Shown piece after piece: positions 11,030 to 21,792 of a stretch of DNA of 64,000 nt. The notes below the pieces were generated by a model. It made no database searches. It was not told where the DNA came from and saw nothing but the letters and a program-made list of their open reading frames with translations. The position numbers and the translations under genes are program-made. The DNA is from Hermatobates lingyangjiaoensis (taxonomy: Eukaryota > Arthropoda > Insecta > Hemiptera > Hermatobatidae). The stretch is from NCBI GenBank assembly GCA_026182355.1, contig JAPFBL010000116.1, positions 1 to 64,000 on the forward strand. The letters are read 5' to 3'. How positions within the stretch are numbered: the stretch's first letter is position 1; each line of letters starts with the position of its first letter.

Positions 11030-13352
11030 TGATTTGAACATTAATAAATCATTTTTTTGCTTCATTGTATTTTGTTGTCCTACAGAGGTCGTCGACTTTA
11101 AATGAAACTATAAATAGGCATCTATGTAACCATTTAAATTTAGCCTAAACTTCTAGAGTTCCGGTTTACTTTAGTTTTAATAAAAATAATTTCTTAATAA
11201 CTTGCAGGATAAAATCGAACATATTCTGTACATTGGGACCAAGATTTCTCCGCTATTAATAAAAGTGTGCTAATCTTATAATTAGAAAAGAACACAGTAA
11301 GTTTAGCTTTTAGTAGTTGCATGCAGAAGAGGTTTGACTACAAACCTACCAGAGCTATTTAATTAACTTTAGGATGCCTAGAAGTTTAAATGAATAGACA
11401 AACTGTTGCTAAAGAGCATTTATAAAAAACTATAGAAGGCAGAACACATACTAAAAAAGCATGCGTTTCTGTAGCACAATTAAATTCGCCTTTCACTAGT
11501 TGTAATTAGATAAAATGAAAGAGTTCTTATTTTCACAAAACTACCCTTAAATCTCTCACTTCAAGAATTCATGCGTTATTACTTCATATACCCATAAATC
11601 ACGCCCTGGGAAAGTCATAATTTTATAATATATGTTCAAAGCTGAGTCAAAAAATTGGAACAATTTAATCACATGGATTAAGGCGAATGGTATTTAAATT
11701 AGTTTCTTACCCTGGGGGTCTCCAATCATGATTTATCCATTGACCCTGCACAGTTAAGATGATAAAGCTTTTTTCCTCCCTTCCTGGTTCCACGTTAGTC
11801 CAGATTTATTGCTTACCCTCGATACGCCGTCTTTTTTTTATACTGTGTTCTGCACATTTTTTTCTTTAACAAGATAACCATAATTTAAAATTTCCAAATT
11901 ACTTTTTTTTATTTAAATAAATCACTTAGTTCTTTTTTTTTACAATTCTTAAACTGTTGTATACCTATAGAAAAAAATGGTTTTGTCGATTCCCAAAGAT
12001 AATTTAATTTTCCGAATTAGTTAAATTAATAACATTATTTTCCATTGTAAACGGCGAATTGTAGAGGATATTTACCTTAATGTAAACATTTAGAGGTTAT
12101 ATCATGATTATTTCTCAAATTGGCAATATGAGACTGAATTAAGGAATTCACTGAGTATGTATAAGAAGGACAACTATTTTATAGAGCTACTTCTCCTATT
12201 TGGGTTAGACTTAAAGTATTTTAAATCAACCATAGAATTCAGTTATAGGAAAACAACAAATATGTCAAGAAAGCTTCAGGAAACGGTTATGGAGGATTCA
12301 AAACTTGACTAGAAGTGATACAAATAGTCTTAAGAGAGGCACAAAACATATTAGTGGATGTACATAAATCATTTCCGGGTAATTTACGGTACTGTTTTGT
12401 GGTGAAGTATAACTTGTTTATGAAAGAAGGAAACGCGGAATTTGTTTTTAAAGAGACCATAAACTCATTGAAAAAAGGTAGAAGGAAAATCTAAAGGATG
12501 CAGAACAAATTTAGAGGTGACAAAGATTTCGTTTATGGAAGATGGAGAAATGTTTGCGGAGATCAGGGCCCAAAAGGGGAAGACACAATTCGTTTCGTAG
12601 GGTCAGAGCGATGGGAGGAGCAGTGTAACTCAGTTAGGGAGCTGCTGAAGTCCATAGAAAGGACTGAAGAATGCCCCCTAACAAACAATGTTTTTTTTAA
12701 GCCAATTGAAACATTCAATATGAAATACTGTAGTGAGTTTAAAAGCACTAAATGACCTACATATATTGTTAACCCACTCTTTTTCTAAAAGGCCTATTGG
12801 CTAGAAGTAATAATAGTGATTTCTTAGTTTGGTATAAGGGTTGCTTATCAAGGTATACAAATTAAATTTTAGTATCTAAAATAGCATTCAAAATAGAAAA
12901 TTGTTATTTTTTTATAAAAATGTCTCATTTGACTAATTTTTTATCAAGTTCAACGTGTTCTATAAAGAGAAGACAACATTTTCTCTTGAAATTGAATATA
13001 ATTAATAGTTGGACGTAACAATACAAAGCATTCAAGGTAATAATTTTATAGAGCAATAATTTTTAAAAACCTTACTTTGTTGATCCATGATCCACCCTTA
13101 AGGGGCTTGAAGACTTTGGAGCTATATAAAAGATGAGATGTCTTCAGTTGGGAGCCGTCCTTCGACTTATTAGTCCTCCTAACGATCACGCCAATTATTG
13201 TACTGTTGAAATTGACTTTAGCCAGTGATGTTCTTTGGGATCGTTACTTTTGTTTTTTGTCAACTTGAGTTCTGCGGAGGTATATTTCACACGTGTTATT
13301 TCCAATTCGATTTACCACTATTATAAATATGAATGATTTCCTAAGGCTTGTG
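11030..13352. other. Long stretch, nothing firmly recognised
   Basis: An 85-codon plus-strand frame at 12498-12755 has mixed, non-repetitive composition but no recognisable domain, and its flanks give no splice or promoter support. Confidence 0.45.
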
Positions 13353-13620
13353 CTAAATTAAATGTTGAAGGAGCTGGTTGATGTTGGTGGGGTGATTGAT
13401 CAGCGCTGTTGAGAAGCAATCGGGACGATATAAAACAGGCTTGGCTGGGGTTTTGTTGAGGCGTGAGTGACGACCAGTGCTGCAGTTGACAGGCGGCATT
13501 TCAAGAGCAGCGTAATTCTCACTGCAGTCCCTGGCTTCTATCCTGCTAATGCATTCACTAATCACTTCTTGTCCACCTTCCAGCTGATAACAGCGCTCGC
13601 CCTAATCATTGCCTAACACG
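13353..13620. other. GC-richer block, function unknown
   Basis: Clearly higher GC than its surroundings. The complement has a 70-codon frame (13353-13565) without recognisable motifs. It could be an old exon, a conserved non-coding block or a repeat fragment. Confidence 0.35.
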
Positions 13621-15440
13621 TCATTTTAACTACATCTCTTAATATCCTGCAGCCAACACACCCTATTCAAAACCACCATTATATTTGTAACGACGTTAAA
13701 AACATCACATCTACCAAAAGATAGTCAGAATTCAACAGGTCAAACTCATGTATACTCAATTATTCATAGATTCGGGAAATATTGCAATCCAAGTAAATAA
13801 CGGAATTGCCTCTTGCTATTTTCTGAATCACATTTTTAACCAAATACAAAAGTGGGATTCACTCTTGTGTTACTCTGGTTTATCATGGGGTTTCATCTCT
13901 TGTTGTCGTAGAAGGAATGTCAGTGGTGAGAGTTGGCGCCCACCCTCTCGACTTGTATCCTTGGGTCACATCTAGACAGGAGGGAGCTTGCTTACAGCTA
14001 TTCATTCTGGAGAGGTCCTGTTTCTAAAGTCCTGATGAGGACGTAACCACTGATGTTAGACGTTGATCATCATGTGGTAATATTATTCCTAAAACGAAAT
14101 ATACAAAGTTGGTCGCTTCAGACTTGAAAACTAAATAGCGTTCGAGCCTCACACTGATCAGACAAACTACAACGTACAAACGAAAATAGTTCCAAGAAAT
14201 CGTTATTTAATATCCTTATAGTTGAGAAATGCACAGAAATAAAACACAGTAGACATATTACATGATAAGACTTTAATAATAGAATGATGGAAATATATAA
14301 TAAAGTAATTCGAACTATTTTTAGTTAAATATTTATTATAGAAAGTACTATATTCCACTTTTGTTTCTAATACTTTAAAAATACATATATGTATATAAAA
14401 CCACATTTTTGAAGTGTAAAAACACATAAAATTTGCTTTCTGTAGTGATAAGTGGTTTTGTACTCTTTATCGAGTTTTCAGTAAACTTTTATATTCAGTC
14501 AAACTTTCAATCAATTGAAAGGAAGAATGTACATTCTTTCAATTATAATTTGGATATTTTGATAATTATTTCGTGTGAGTATAGAGTTGCATTTCTTGAT
14601 AATTTTTAAAGTGGGTATATGTGTTTGAATCCTATGGTAAATATTTGATTCTTATGCGAGGTAAGTGAGAGTATCTTTTGGGAGACATTATTGTTGGTAT
14701 GCCATTACTTATGTGAATATTTTCATTACGTCAACTCCTATAAACACTGTACAAATAGGTAATCATTTTTACTTTCTGAGTTTATTAACTGGGTTTGGAT
14801 ATTCGCCTCCCGGTTCAGGCTTAAAGGTCTGTATGCTTTATACATGCGATTTCCCTAAGCTCCCACCCAATAACACTCTTGCCTTTTTTATGTAATATTG
14901 GCACGTTCTCAACTTTTTATACAAACATTTTTTCATGTAAATTTGCCAATATGGTGCCAATTCCAAAAAAAATCAACGTTTTATATGCAACTCTGTTTAC
15001 AATTACTGAATAGTTTTCAGACAAAAAAATTCACGAATCACACAGAAAAATTAATTAAATACATCATAACTATTAACGAAATCGTTTAAATAAACAGATA
15101 TGTAATTACTCGTTTTTTTATATAATAATTTATCTTCGCTTAAGATATTAGTAAGAAACACTAGAATATTCATTGATTCATAAGCCACCGTTTATAAGAA
15201 AACTCAGGTAATATCAACATAATGAAGACTTATGTTTCACGTAAAATGAATTCAAATGAGTTGTTAGGTTAGATTAGGTGCAGTGATAGTCGTACAAGAG
15301 AACACACTAGGCCGAACATTAACTCTTTGTGACACCAAAGTTAATTCATTAACTGTGCAATCTGTTATAGTGCAATCTTTTTATCAAAAGAAACTTTTTT
15401 ATGTGGAGACTTAATAGTTTTCCTAAATGAATGTATTTTT
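13621..15440. other. AT-rich stretch, nothing recognised
   Basis: CTGATGA at 14033 is followed by no GAAA box, so it was not called a ribozyme. No coding signal. Confidence 0.5.
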
Positions 15441-15447
15441 GACATTA

Positions 15448-15665
15448 GGATTCCTAAACTTTGCCTAACTCAAGTTTTCAGCATAGAGAACTTTTCGGAT
15501 ACCGAACATTGTACAGGCTTGAGACCGAAGCTTTAATGACCTCTCTGAATGGACGATGTGCTCAGTTTTATTCACCACCCGTGTAAATAAATGGAGGGCC
15601 AGAGTGGATATTGAACCCTGGTTGTAGAAGTCCAGAGGAGTGCACGTTGCTGCTAGATTAATTTT
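15448..15665 (-). mobile_element. tRNA-derived SINE, full head
   Basis: On the minus strand an A-box-like TCTAGCAGCAACG (complement of 15645-15657) is followed by a B-box-like GGTTCAATATCC (complement of 15606-15617), spaced as in a tRNA. The body holds the family-specific AGAGAGGTCATTAAAGC block, and the 3' part ends with TTGAGTTAGGCAAAG and TTTAGGAATCC. The body matches copies at 17.5, 21.2, 27.1, 51.7 and 55.1 kb. Like other SINEs it would be transcribed by RNA polymerase III and mobilised by a LINE. Confidence 0.75.
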
Positions 15666-16120
15666 GCCAAGAAATGTGTTTTTAGTATCTAATTAATTGC
15701 GAGTCGTTAATTAATAACTTAGTAATGATGAATTGTATTTTATTTGTTGTGTGGGTGCAGTTGCCTATGAGATATTACATTTATTTTCATTACTGTAGCT
15801 GTTTTCGCAAATATTTCACACATTGAACATGTGTCTCCAAATTTCGAAAGTGTGTTTCCTGGATAAAAAAATTTTCCAAAAAAATGTACGTACATAATTG
15901 TAGGACTACCTTATAATTCGTAATATCATGAGGATGTTAAGAGAATCGTACTAACCCCCTCGCAAGATTTAGGATTCACCTAACAGCTATACTAGATACT
16001 AATACTAGTATACTGATACTAATTCAGCTATACTAGAGCAAACAGCAGCAGTATAGCTCAGTCTAAACCTAAACTGATGAATAACTACTTGGTAAAGTTC
16101 ATGCATTTTTTCATTACCAC
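15666..16120. other. AT-rich stretch, nothing recognised
   Basis: No repeat or coding signal. Confidence 0.5.
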
Positions 16121-16184
16121 AGAGGTTAGTATCATTAATATTAAAATTATAGTAATCCGTCTTACCTCGTACCCTGCTGCTGAA

Positions 16185-16227
16185 GTTCTTGGAACGGTTT
16201 CGGGCGTCACCCATCTTCAACAAGCTA
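16185..16227 (-). ncRNA. Hammerhead-like motif, family E, left arm
   Basis: TTGAAGA (complement of 16214-16220), GGG/CCC helix II and GAAA (complement of 16198-16201) are kept. ACCGGT is altered to ACCGTT, destroying the self-complementary helix III and the GUC site. Confidence 0.5.
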
Positions 16228-16235
16228 GTTGATCA

Positions 16236-16278
16236 GTTCTTGTTGAAGATGGGTGACGCCCGAAACCGGTCTAAGAAC
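16236..16278 (+). ncRNA. Hammerhead ribozyme motif, family E, right arm
   Basis: Helix I has 7 pairs: GTTCTTG (16236-16242) with TAAGAAC (16272-16278). The core is TTGAAGA (16243-16249), extra T, helix II GGG-TGACG-CCC, GAAA (16262-16265), self-complementary ACCGGT (16265-16270) and C, a GUC cleavage site after 16271. The first core base is T rather than the invariant C, which may reduce activity. Confidence 0.62.
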
Positions 16279-16339
16279 TTCAGCAGCAGGGTACGAGGTA
16301 AGACGGATTACTATAATTTTAATATTAATGATACTTGGT

Positions 16340-16670
16340 AAAGGCTACAGTCCTTTAGCCGACCACATGTTGCATTCCATGCAGCCCAAAAGAAAATAGT
16401 GCATTTCACAATGTGACAGGTAATGTCCAGCCACAAACTAGGCAGAATCCCTAGTACCTGCCAAACCTTGGGTTTGTAACTCTGATTTAATGAACTGGAA
16501 AGAAAAATTTTTTATTACGGGACCAGTCCCAAAGTACATTCCCAAAGTACGGGGGAGACTTAGTTTCCCCCTATAGTTCAGTGTGTGTCTTACAATCTAG
16601 TAACTTAATCGATAAAATCTGTCCTATGGCTTTAGATCACAATGTGCCTCTAAATATTTAAGTATACTTA
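16340..16670. other. Unclassified stretch
   Basis: Moderately AT-rich, with no repeat or coding signal recognised. Confidence 0.5.
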
Positions 16671-16674
16671 ACTT

Positions 16675-16850
16675 TAATATTAATGATGATAAGAATATTA
16701 ATAATAATGTTAGTAAAGTAATTATTTGTAACAATAGCGTTATGGTGGTACTAACGACAATAATAGTACTAGTAATAAACATAATAATACTGTTATTAGC
16801 AATAATAACCTAATAATAATAATAACAATATCTTAGTAATATATAAATAT
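16675..16850. repeat. TAA-rich low-complexity region
   Basis: Many TAA/AAT trinucleotides with substitutions, probably a decayed trinucleotide microsatellite. Confidence 0.7.
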
Positions 16851-16899
16851 ACTTAACTATAACTTAGTAATACCATATTAATTAAAGTGGGAAAAGTCA

Positions 16900-17110
16900 T
16901 TAGCCAAGTGTGCTCTGTGTATAGTACACCCTGGAGACTACTCCTGGATCGGTGTTTTTGATCACAGAGCATTTTCTCAAGACATCCTCCTCCTGGGGAA
17001 CATCCTGGAGCACAAGACCTATTCCCGCAATCAAGGGGTTTCCTAACTTTCAGTTCTTTCTGTCTTCTTTATTCTGTAGCTTACGGGCAAACATGGAAAG
17101 GCGCTCAAAG
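16900..17110. other. GC-richer block ending in an acceptor-like tract
   Basis: Higher GC than the flanks. A pyrimidine-rich run ending TTCTTTATTCTGTAG at about 17082 resembles a 3' splice site, but no open frame or donor follows, so no exon is claimed. Confidence 0.3.
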
Positions 17111-17446
17111 TAGACTTTACTGTGCAGGAGTTATTTTTTTTATTTTCTTAAATTGTTTTGATAATTAAAATACTAAATGCGTTTTAAAGTACCAGAAAAT
17201 TATTAAATTTTCAGCAACAAATCATTAAAACTAGAGTACCTTCCGGCTTCTTCTATTTATCATTGAAATGTGTACAATGTTATTATAACTGTAGGAACAG
17301 GAGTTATTATTAATGCTGAAAGTTACACGTAACTTATTCTCATCCGTTATCAATTAGGAGCAGTATTAATTATAACAAAGTAGCACCAGTAGTAACACAA
17401 AGGTAGTTAGCGGATATGATAAAAACCTTAAGCAGGCATGATAAAA

Positions 17447-17745
17447 GGGGCGAGGTTAGCTCAGTGGTTAACGTAATCGCATCTGAATTGATAAGGCCGG
17501 AGTTCGATCCCCACCTGGCTCTAGAGTTATTCAACTGGGAGAAGGACGTAAACCAGTCAGTCCCTAGCCAGTACGATGTCAGGTACTCGTTAAAGATCTC
17601 TACTCCTAATACACTTGAGTTAGGCAAAATTTAGGACTCCCACTGCAGAATCAATCTTCGCGGTGTGATAGGTATCACAAAGGGCTAATACTCGGTATAC
17701 GTGTGTTCCCTTGTGGAACTGTCACTGTAACCTAACTTAACCTAG
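17447..17745 (+). mobile_element. tRNA-derived SINE, most complete copy
   Basis: The head resembles a tRNA: A-box-like TTAGCTCAGTGG (17456-17467) and B box GAGTTCGATCC (17500-17510), about 33 bp apart. The body follows with GGACGTAAACC (17544-17554), then GTACGATGTCAGGTACTCG, then TTGAGTTAGGCAAAATTTAG and a 3' part containing ATCACAAAGGGC. The body, but not the head, aligns with minus-strand SINEs at 15.5, 21.2 and 55.1 kb; the 3' part aligns with 27.1 kb. It is not a functional tRNA: the D and anticodon arms do not fold well. Confidence 0.78.
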
Positions 17746-17749
17746 GTGT

Positions 17750-19265
17750 TATAAAAAGAGTCTTTTCCCATTTACGTTTCCTCACCCATAGACCCTTTAA
17801 GAATATTAAAAATGACATTCTTAGCTGTAAACTCTATTTCTTAAGCCTTTCTTGTGATTGAGTTTGTATAAACCAATAGCAATGTGATTAATAAGGAGAT
17901 TTATTTTCAAACTTTTTTTTAAATTGATAACAGGTTTTATTTGTTTAGTGCGTACGATTATAAATTATTTGAACAGTTATATAATTGTTATAATTAATTG
18001 TTTCAAAATTATTACAAAAAATGATTTATGGCTGATTATCATTTTAATTTTTATAAGTCATCCGATACTAATAAATTACTTATCTTCATAATATTGATAT
18101 TAATAAATGTAATATGAACAAATAAGACAAAGGTTATACCTGGAACACTAATTTTATCTTTTTTAGTATTCATTTAGTTTTCCAGTTTTCAAAATTTATG
18201 AAATGCTTGATTTAGAACAATAGATGAAATGATAATAGAAAGTGCAAATATTACAATTCGAAAAAGGAAAAAAGAATGAATACTAGTTTTGATACAAGTA
18301 CCCCTTGTGTGCTTTAATACTGCTCAAGATGACTAGAAGAGCTGTTTTAAGCCTAGTTTTATTTGGTGAAATCAATACTGTGTATAAAAAATTTCGATTA
18401 TGCAACCACTCAGATCAAAAAGAAATACATTATGCAAAAATATCAAAAACAGATTCAGCGGGACTCTAAATGTTTCAAAGCGTCAAAATGTCAAATCAAT
18501 TTTTCTTTCATGACCATTAAATATGCTTTATATACAGCAAAATTAATATTTTAAAAACGTTAATTTAAAAAGTTATAATTTATGTTGTAAAAAAATAAAT
18601 TACTAGTTACATGAAGTTAGAATATTTTTTGAAACTCGACTATTAGGAAGAAAGTTGCAAGAGAGAGGTAGAAATAAAAGGCTGAAGGCTCAGGAGGGAA
18701 TCAAACGGTAAACAGAATAATAAATCAGAATCCAACCCAGCCTTGTTTTCCATCTAATAAACAAGACATTATTGTTTGTCTCATTTTAAGCACTTGATAA
18801 AGTGGCTTTCTACATTTCATTCGTCAGAACTTGTCACCGGACTAACTATTTTTATACTTTCTTTTGATTTTGTTTTTATATGGTTCATCATGTCAAAAAT
18901 AAATGGCAGGTACTTGGGCATATCTAGTTATATAGAAAGAAATATTGTTATAATCAACAATTTTAAAAGTAAAATAAAAAATATTATATTTATATAAAAG
19001 ATAAAGAACATATAAGCTAGATGTAAGACTGAAATTAATCCATTCGTATGGTTAGTTGGTGTAAGTTGCTTTAGAGAATAAATTAACTTTTTTCCTCATA
19101 TCTTGGGAAGGAGTTCTTCAACATCACCATACATATAAGGCATCTCATTAATCTGATGCTATGAAAAATAAATTACGAAAATTTTAATTGGGAGTTGACA
19201 ACGCAAATTTCTCGATCGATATGGAGTGTACAATTAATAGTTTCTTGAGGACGCCTGGTAAAAGG
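17750..19265. other. AT-rich stretch, nothing recognised
   Basis: Only short AT-driven frames. Confidence 0.5.
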
Positions 19266-19560
19266 GTAACAAGATTTCACAACAAAGACATGAAACACAA
19301 ATCAACGTTTAAACCACAATAATAACATCAGAAAAATGCCCAATATGTTTCAACCAAAAAATTTAGAAACAAAGTATGTTGCACGAATACAGAAAACAAT
19401 ATTTCTTTAATAATCCTCAGGAAAGGGTATGGTATGATGAGAAGACGGAATCCAACTGGAGAGTTCACAGAATATATGAAGGTTGGATCTGAGGAGGACC
19501 ATTTGTTTTGGTTGAAAGATCTTACTTGATATCTGCATACCCGCCTCCGCAAAGTCCACC
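19265..19560. mobile_element. Diverged family A element
   Basis: The left end has the family A tail (AAGATTTCAC...) and AAACCACAATAA; the right end has the family A ribozyme. The middle holds a segment not found in the short palindromes. Divergence is high, so this is an old copy. Confidence 0.5.
19484..19525 (+). ncRNA. Hammerhead ribozyme motif, diverged family A
   Basis: CTGAGGA (19489-19495), extra G, helix II GACC/GGTT with a nine-base loop, GAAA (19514-19517), AGATCT then T. The core is intact although the loop differs from other family A members, so the core may have been kept longer than the flanks. Confidence 0.58.
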
Positions 19561-19879
19561 TGAGGTAAATTGTGGATTAGGGGAGCAGCCCTAATGCTGG
19601 TTTTAGTATGACGTCATGTGCTAAAGGGAACTACGTTTAAATCATCGATCTGTTCTGTTTGATTTCATCATTTGGCCGGTGCACTTGGCTTCTTTCTTAT
19701 CTGCCCTAAAAACAGTTCAAACCAAAAATTAGAGCCTAGGAGTGCGTGTTTTTAAATTTCTTATTTTCTATCTACATTGAACTTTATTTTCCGATTTGAA
19801 TCGCATTTTCATCAAAAATATATATATATCTATATATTTATATATCAATGATCAAACCACAATAAGAAAATGGGAAAAC

Positions 19880-19924
19880 AAGACTAAGATCTTTCAACCG
19901 TAACAAGCGGTCTTCGTCAGAGTC
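19880..19924 (-). ncRNA. Hammerhead ribozyme motif, family A, intact arm
   Basis: CTGACGA (complement of 19914-19920), extra A, helix II GACCG/CGGTT with loop CTTGTTA, GAAA (complement of 19892-19895), AGATCT, T. GACT before the core can pair with AGTC after the cleavage site. Confidence 0.68.
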
Positions 19925-19935
19925 AAAAACCCAGC

Positions 19936-19982
19936 TGACTCTGACAAAGACCGCTTGTTACGGTTGAATGATCTTAGTCTTG
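19936..19982 (+). ncRNA. Inactivated hammerhead, family A right arm
   Basis: Same structure as the opposite arm, but the core reads CTGACAA (19941-19947) and GAAT (19966-19969): two changes at invariant positions. Confidence 0.55.
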
Positions 19983-20064
19983 TTTTCCCATTTTCATATT
20001 GTTGTTTGATCATATATATAGTTCAATATAAACAAAGAAACATAGAGAAATCAAAAGAACACAC

Positions 20065-20103
20065 TTACTGTCTTAATTTTCGGTTTGAACCGTCTTCAGG
20101 AGA
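20065..20103 (-). ncRNA. Hammerhead motif, family D, left arm
   Basis: CTGAAGA (complement of 20093-20099), extra C, helix II GGT/ACC, GAAA (complement of 20078-20081), AATT then A. Identical to the right arm over the core. Confidence 0.6.
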
Positions 20104-20146
20104 GATAAGAGAGGGAAACCAAGCGCACTGGTTTCCCTCTCTTATC

Positions 20147-20185
20147 TCTCCTGAAGACGGTTCAAACCGAAAATTAAGACAGTAA
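20147..20185 (+). ncRNA. Hammerhead motif, family D, right arm
   Basis: CTGAAGA (20151-20157), extra C, helix II GGT-TCAA-ACC, GAAA (20169-20172), AATT then A. The base that would start helix I after cleavage seems deleted compared with the copy at 51.3 kb, weakening helix I here. Confidence 0.6.
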
Positions 20186-20269
20186 GTGTGTTCTTTTGAT
20201 TTCTCTATGTTTCTTTGTTTATATTGAACTATATTTGTCCGTTTTGGATCGTATTTCCAACGGAAAAAA

Positions 20270-20271
<2 letters not shown>

Positions 20272-20305
<34 letters not shown>

Positions 20306-20345
20306 CAATTTGATCATTGATTGTTTTTTCACGTGTTTATGTGAA

Positions 20346-20423
<78 letters not shown>

Positions 20424-20424
20424 T
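20272..20424. repeat. (TA)n, family A tail fragment, (AT)n and (GA)n
   Basis: A TA run (20272-20302), then a family A tail fragment with hairpin TTTCACG...GTGAAA (20303-20352), then long AT (20353-20398) and GA (20398-20424) runs. The tail fragment is caught between two microsatellites. Confidence 0.85.
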
Positions 20425-21225
20425 AGATATGTATATCATTAATCACTTTTTGAATCCCCTTCTTGTCATTTCTAGTTAACTAACTTTTCTATATATACAA
20501 ATGACATAAAAAAGCATTTACCTATTCGGTTTTGATGTCCATTTGAAAAAATGCAATCTATGTTCAATTTATTTACAATAATATTTGTACAGAGGATATA
20601 TATTCAGCTCTAGTAGAGGGTTAGATTGGTTAATGGAATTGTCTATGACACTACTGTATCGACAAGTACACACCTTCCCAGTGGTATCCTGCAATCAAAT
20701 CAACTAACGTTTTCTAAATATTCGCAATGACATTAAAATTGTTTAATGCCAGTTTACTTGCCCTGTCATGTTAATATGCTCATTATACACCCATGTCGTT
20801 TGTGACATCCCTATGGAAGTAATTAGTAAACAGTACAACGTATTTCCAATTGAATGCCAATCAGAAAAAGCAATTTTCCGAGCTAAATTGTTTTTGGGTA
20901 TTAAATTGTTTTCGACATTGTAATATAGGGTTATAATGGACATTAATTACATCGATTCTTAGAATATTTGATACAATCTATCATATATGTTTCAACTGGA
21001 CTGATTTCAGAAATGAACAGGTTAAGGGGTCTAAACTTAAACAGCAGTTTCTACTCTTATAAAATCAGAAAGAGGATTTACTCTTTTAAAATCCAATTTA
21101 ATAGAAGGATATTCAAAAGTGTAACCTGTTTAATAAATGCTTATAGTTATAGGTTAGTTTACAATGCCAGTTTGACGAGAGAACAAACATAGGACAAAGA
21201 TTGAGTCACACAATGTATAACCCAT
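20425..21225. other. AT-rich stretch, nothing recognised
   Basis: Short frames only. Confidence 0.5.
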
Positions 21226-21227
21226 AT

Positions 21228-21411
21228 TGGAAGTCCTAAATTTTCTCTAAATGAAGTTTATTTAGTAGGGATCTTCAACAAATACTTGTGTATAGGCTCA
21301 GGATCGACGACTTAACATCCTCTCCGAAGGGCGATATTCTCAGATTTCTTTTTTGAAGTGGGTAACGAACCCTGCATCTACGAGTCTAGAGACAAGTATA
21401 AGCCAATGGGA
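21228..21411 (-). mobile_element. tRNA-derived SINE copy
   Basis: Minus strand: B-box-like GGTTCGTTACCC (complement of 21360-21371) preceded by GTCTCTAGACTCGTAG, then the body block GGAGAGGATGTTAAGTCG and the 3' element AAAATTTAGGACTT. The head is related to the copy at 15.5 kb; the body also matches the 17.45 kb copy. Confidence 0.72.
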
Positions 21412-21633
21412 AAAAATGGACCCTACTTGTAATTATAAGTAATCATTTATGTGATATGTACAGCATATCAATCCTAATCATAAATATCAATATATTAATG
21501 AATTTCTTACTGTGGTTTAGACTATGACTTTCAAATGAGATGCCATCTCAATATACTCTTGTATAAAAAGATTTCACATAAACACGTGAAATAACAATCA
21601 ATGATCAAATCACAATAAGAAATGGGAAAACAA

Positions 21634-21678
21634 GACTAAGATCTTTCAACCGTAACAAGCGGTCTTCGTCAGAGTCCA
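21634..21678 (-). ncRNA. Hammerhead ribozyme motif, family A, intact arm
   Basis: CTGACGA (complement of 21666-21672), extra A, GACCG/CGGTT helix II, GAAA (complement of 21644-21647), AGATCT, T, with GACT/AGTC for helix I. The core is intact. Confidence 0.68.
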
Positions 21679-21689
21679 GTTGGGTATTT

Positions 21690-21732
21690 GACTCTGAAGA
21701 AGACCACTTGTTACGGTTAAAAAATCTTAGTC
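21690..21732 (+). ncRNA. Inactivated hammerhead, family A right arm
   Basis: CTGAAGA (21694-21700) is fine, but the GAAA box reads AAAA, so the catalytic G is lost. Confidence 0.55.
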
Positions 21733-21792
21733 TTCTTTTCCCATTTCTTATTGTGGTTTGATCATTGATATACTATTGTATATTGGACAAGA

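Larger units (their letters stand above)
16129..16335. mobile_element. Family E foldback element
   Basis: Arms of about 90 bp (16129-16222 and 16243-16335) are nearly perfect inverted copies around a spacer of about 20 bp. The outer ends are TATCATTAATATT and its complement. Each arm carries one hammerhead motif. No target-site duplication was identified with confidence. Confidence 0.75.
19846..20012. mobile_element. Family A foldback element
   Basis: Inverted arms 19846-19926 and 19935-20012, outer ends ATGATCAAACCACAATAAG and its near-complement, with a very short spacer. The arms differ by a few substitutions, two of them in the right-arm ribozyme core. Confidence 0.78.
20036..20236. mobile_element. 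Family D foldback element
   Basis: Inverted arms 20036-20120 and 20130-20236 are almost identical for about 90 bp. The centre is GGGAAACC...GGTTTCCC around AAGCGCACT. It lies 25 bp from the family A element, and AT/GA repeats follow. Confidence 0.78.
21552..21782. mobile_element. Family A foldback element with 14-bp TSD
   Basis: TATACTCTTGTATA (21552-21565) and TATACTATTGTATA (21769-21782) flank the element as a 14-bp direct repeat with one mismatch. Between them lie a tail with a TTTCAC/GTGAAA hairpin and two inverted ribozyme arms around 21685. This sets the boundaries of a minimal family A unit of about 203 bp: one palindrome plus one tail. It has no coding capacity. Confidence 0.78.

Noticed and set aside
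13175..13225. CTAACGA followed by TTGAAA
   Set aside because: Spacing too long and no helix II, although the CTCCTAACGA start resembles the 10.73 kb relic.
14031..14075. CTGATGA with GAC repeats
   Set aside because: GAAA box absent; hairpin fit poor.
15264..15280. TTAGGT repeats resembling arthropod telomere units
   Set aside because: Only two or three degenerate units; chance in AT-rich sequence.
17447..17521. Possible genuine tRNA gene
   Set aside because: A and B boxes are present, but the D and anticodon stems do not pair and the downstream body is a SINE repeat.
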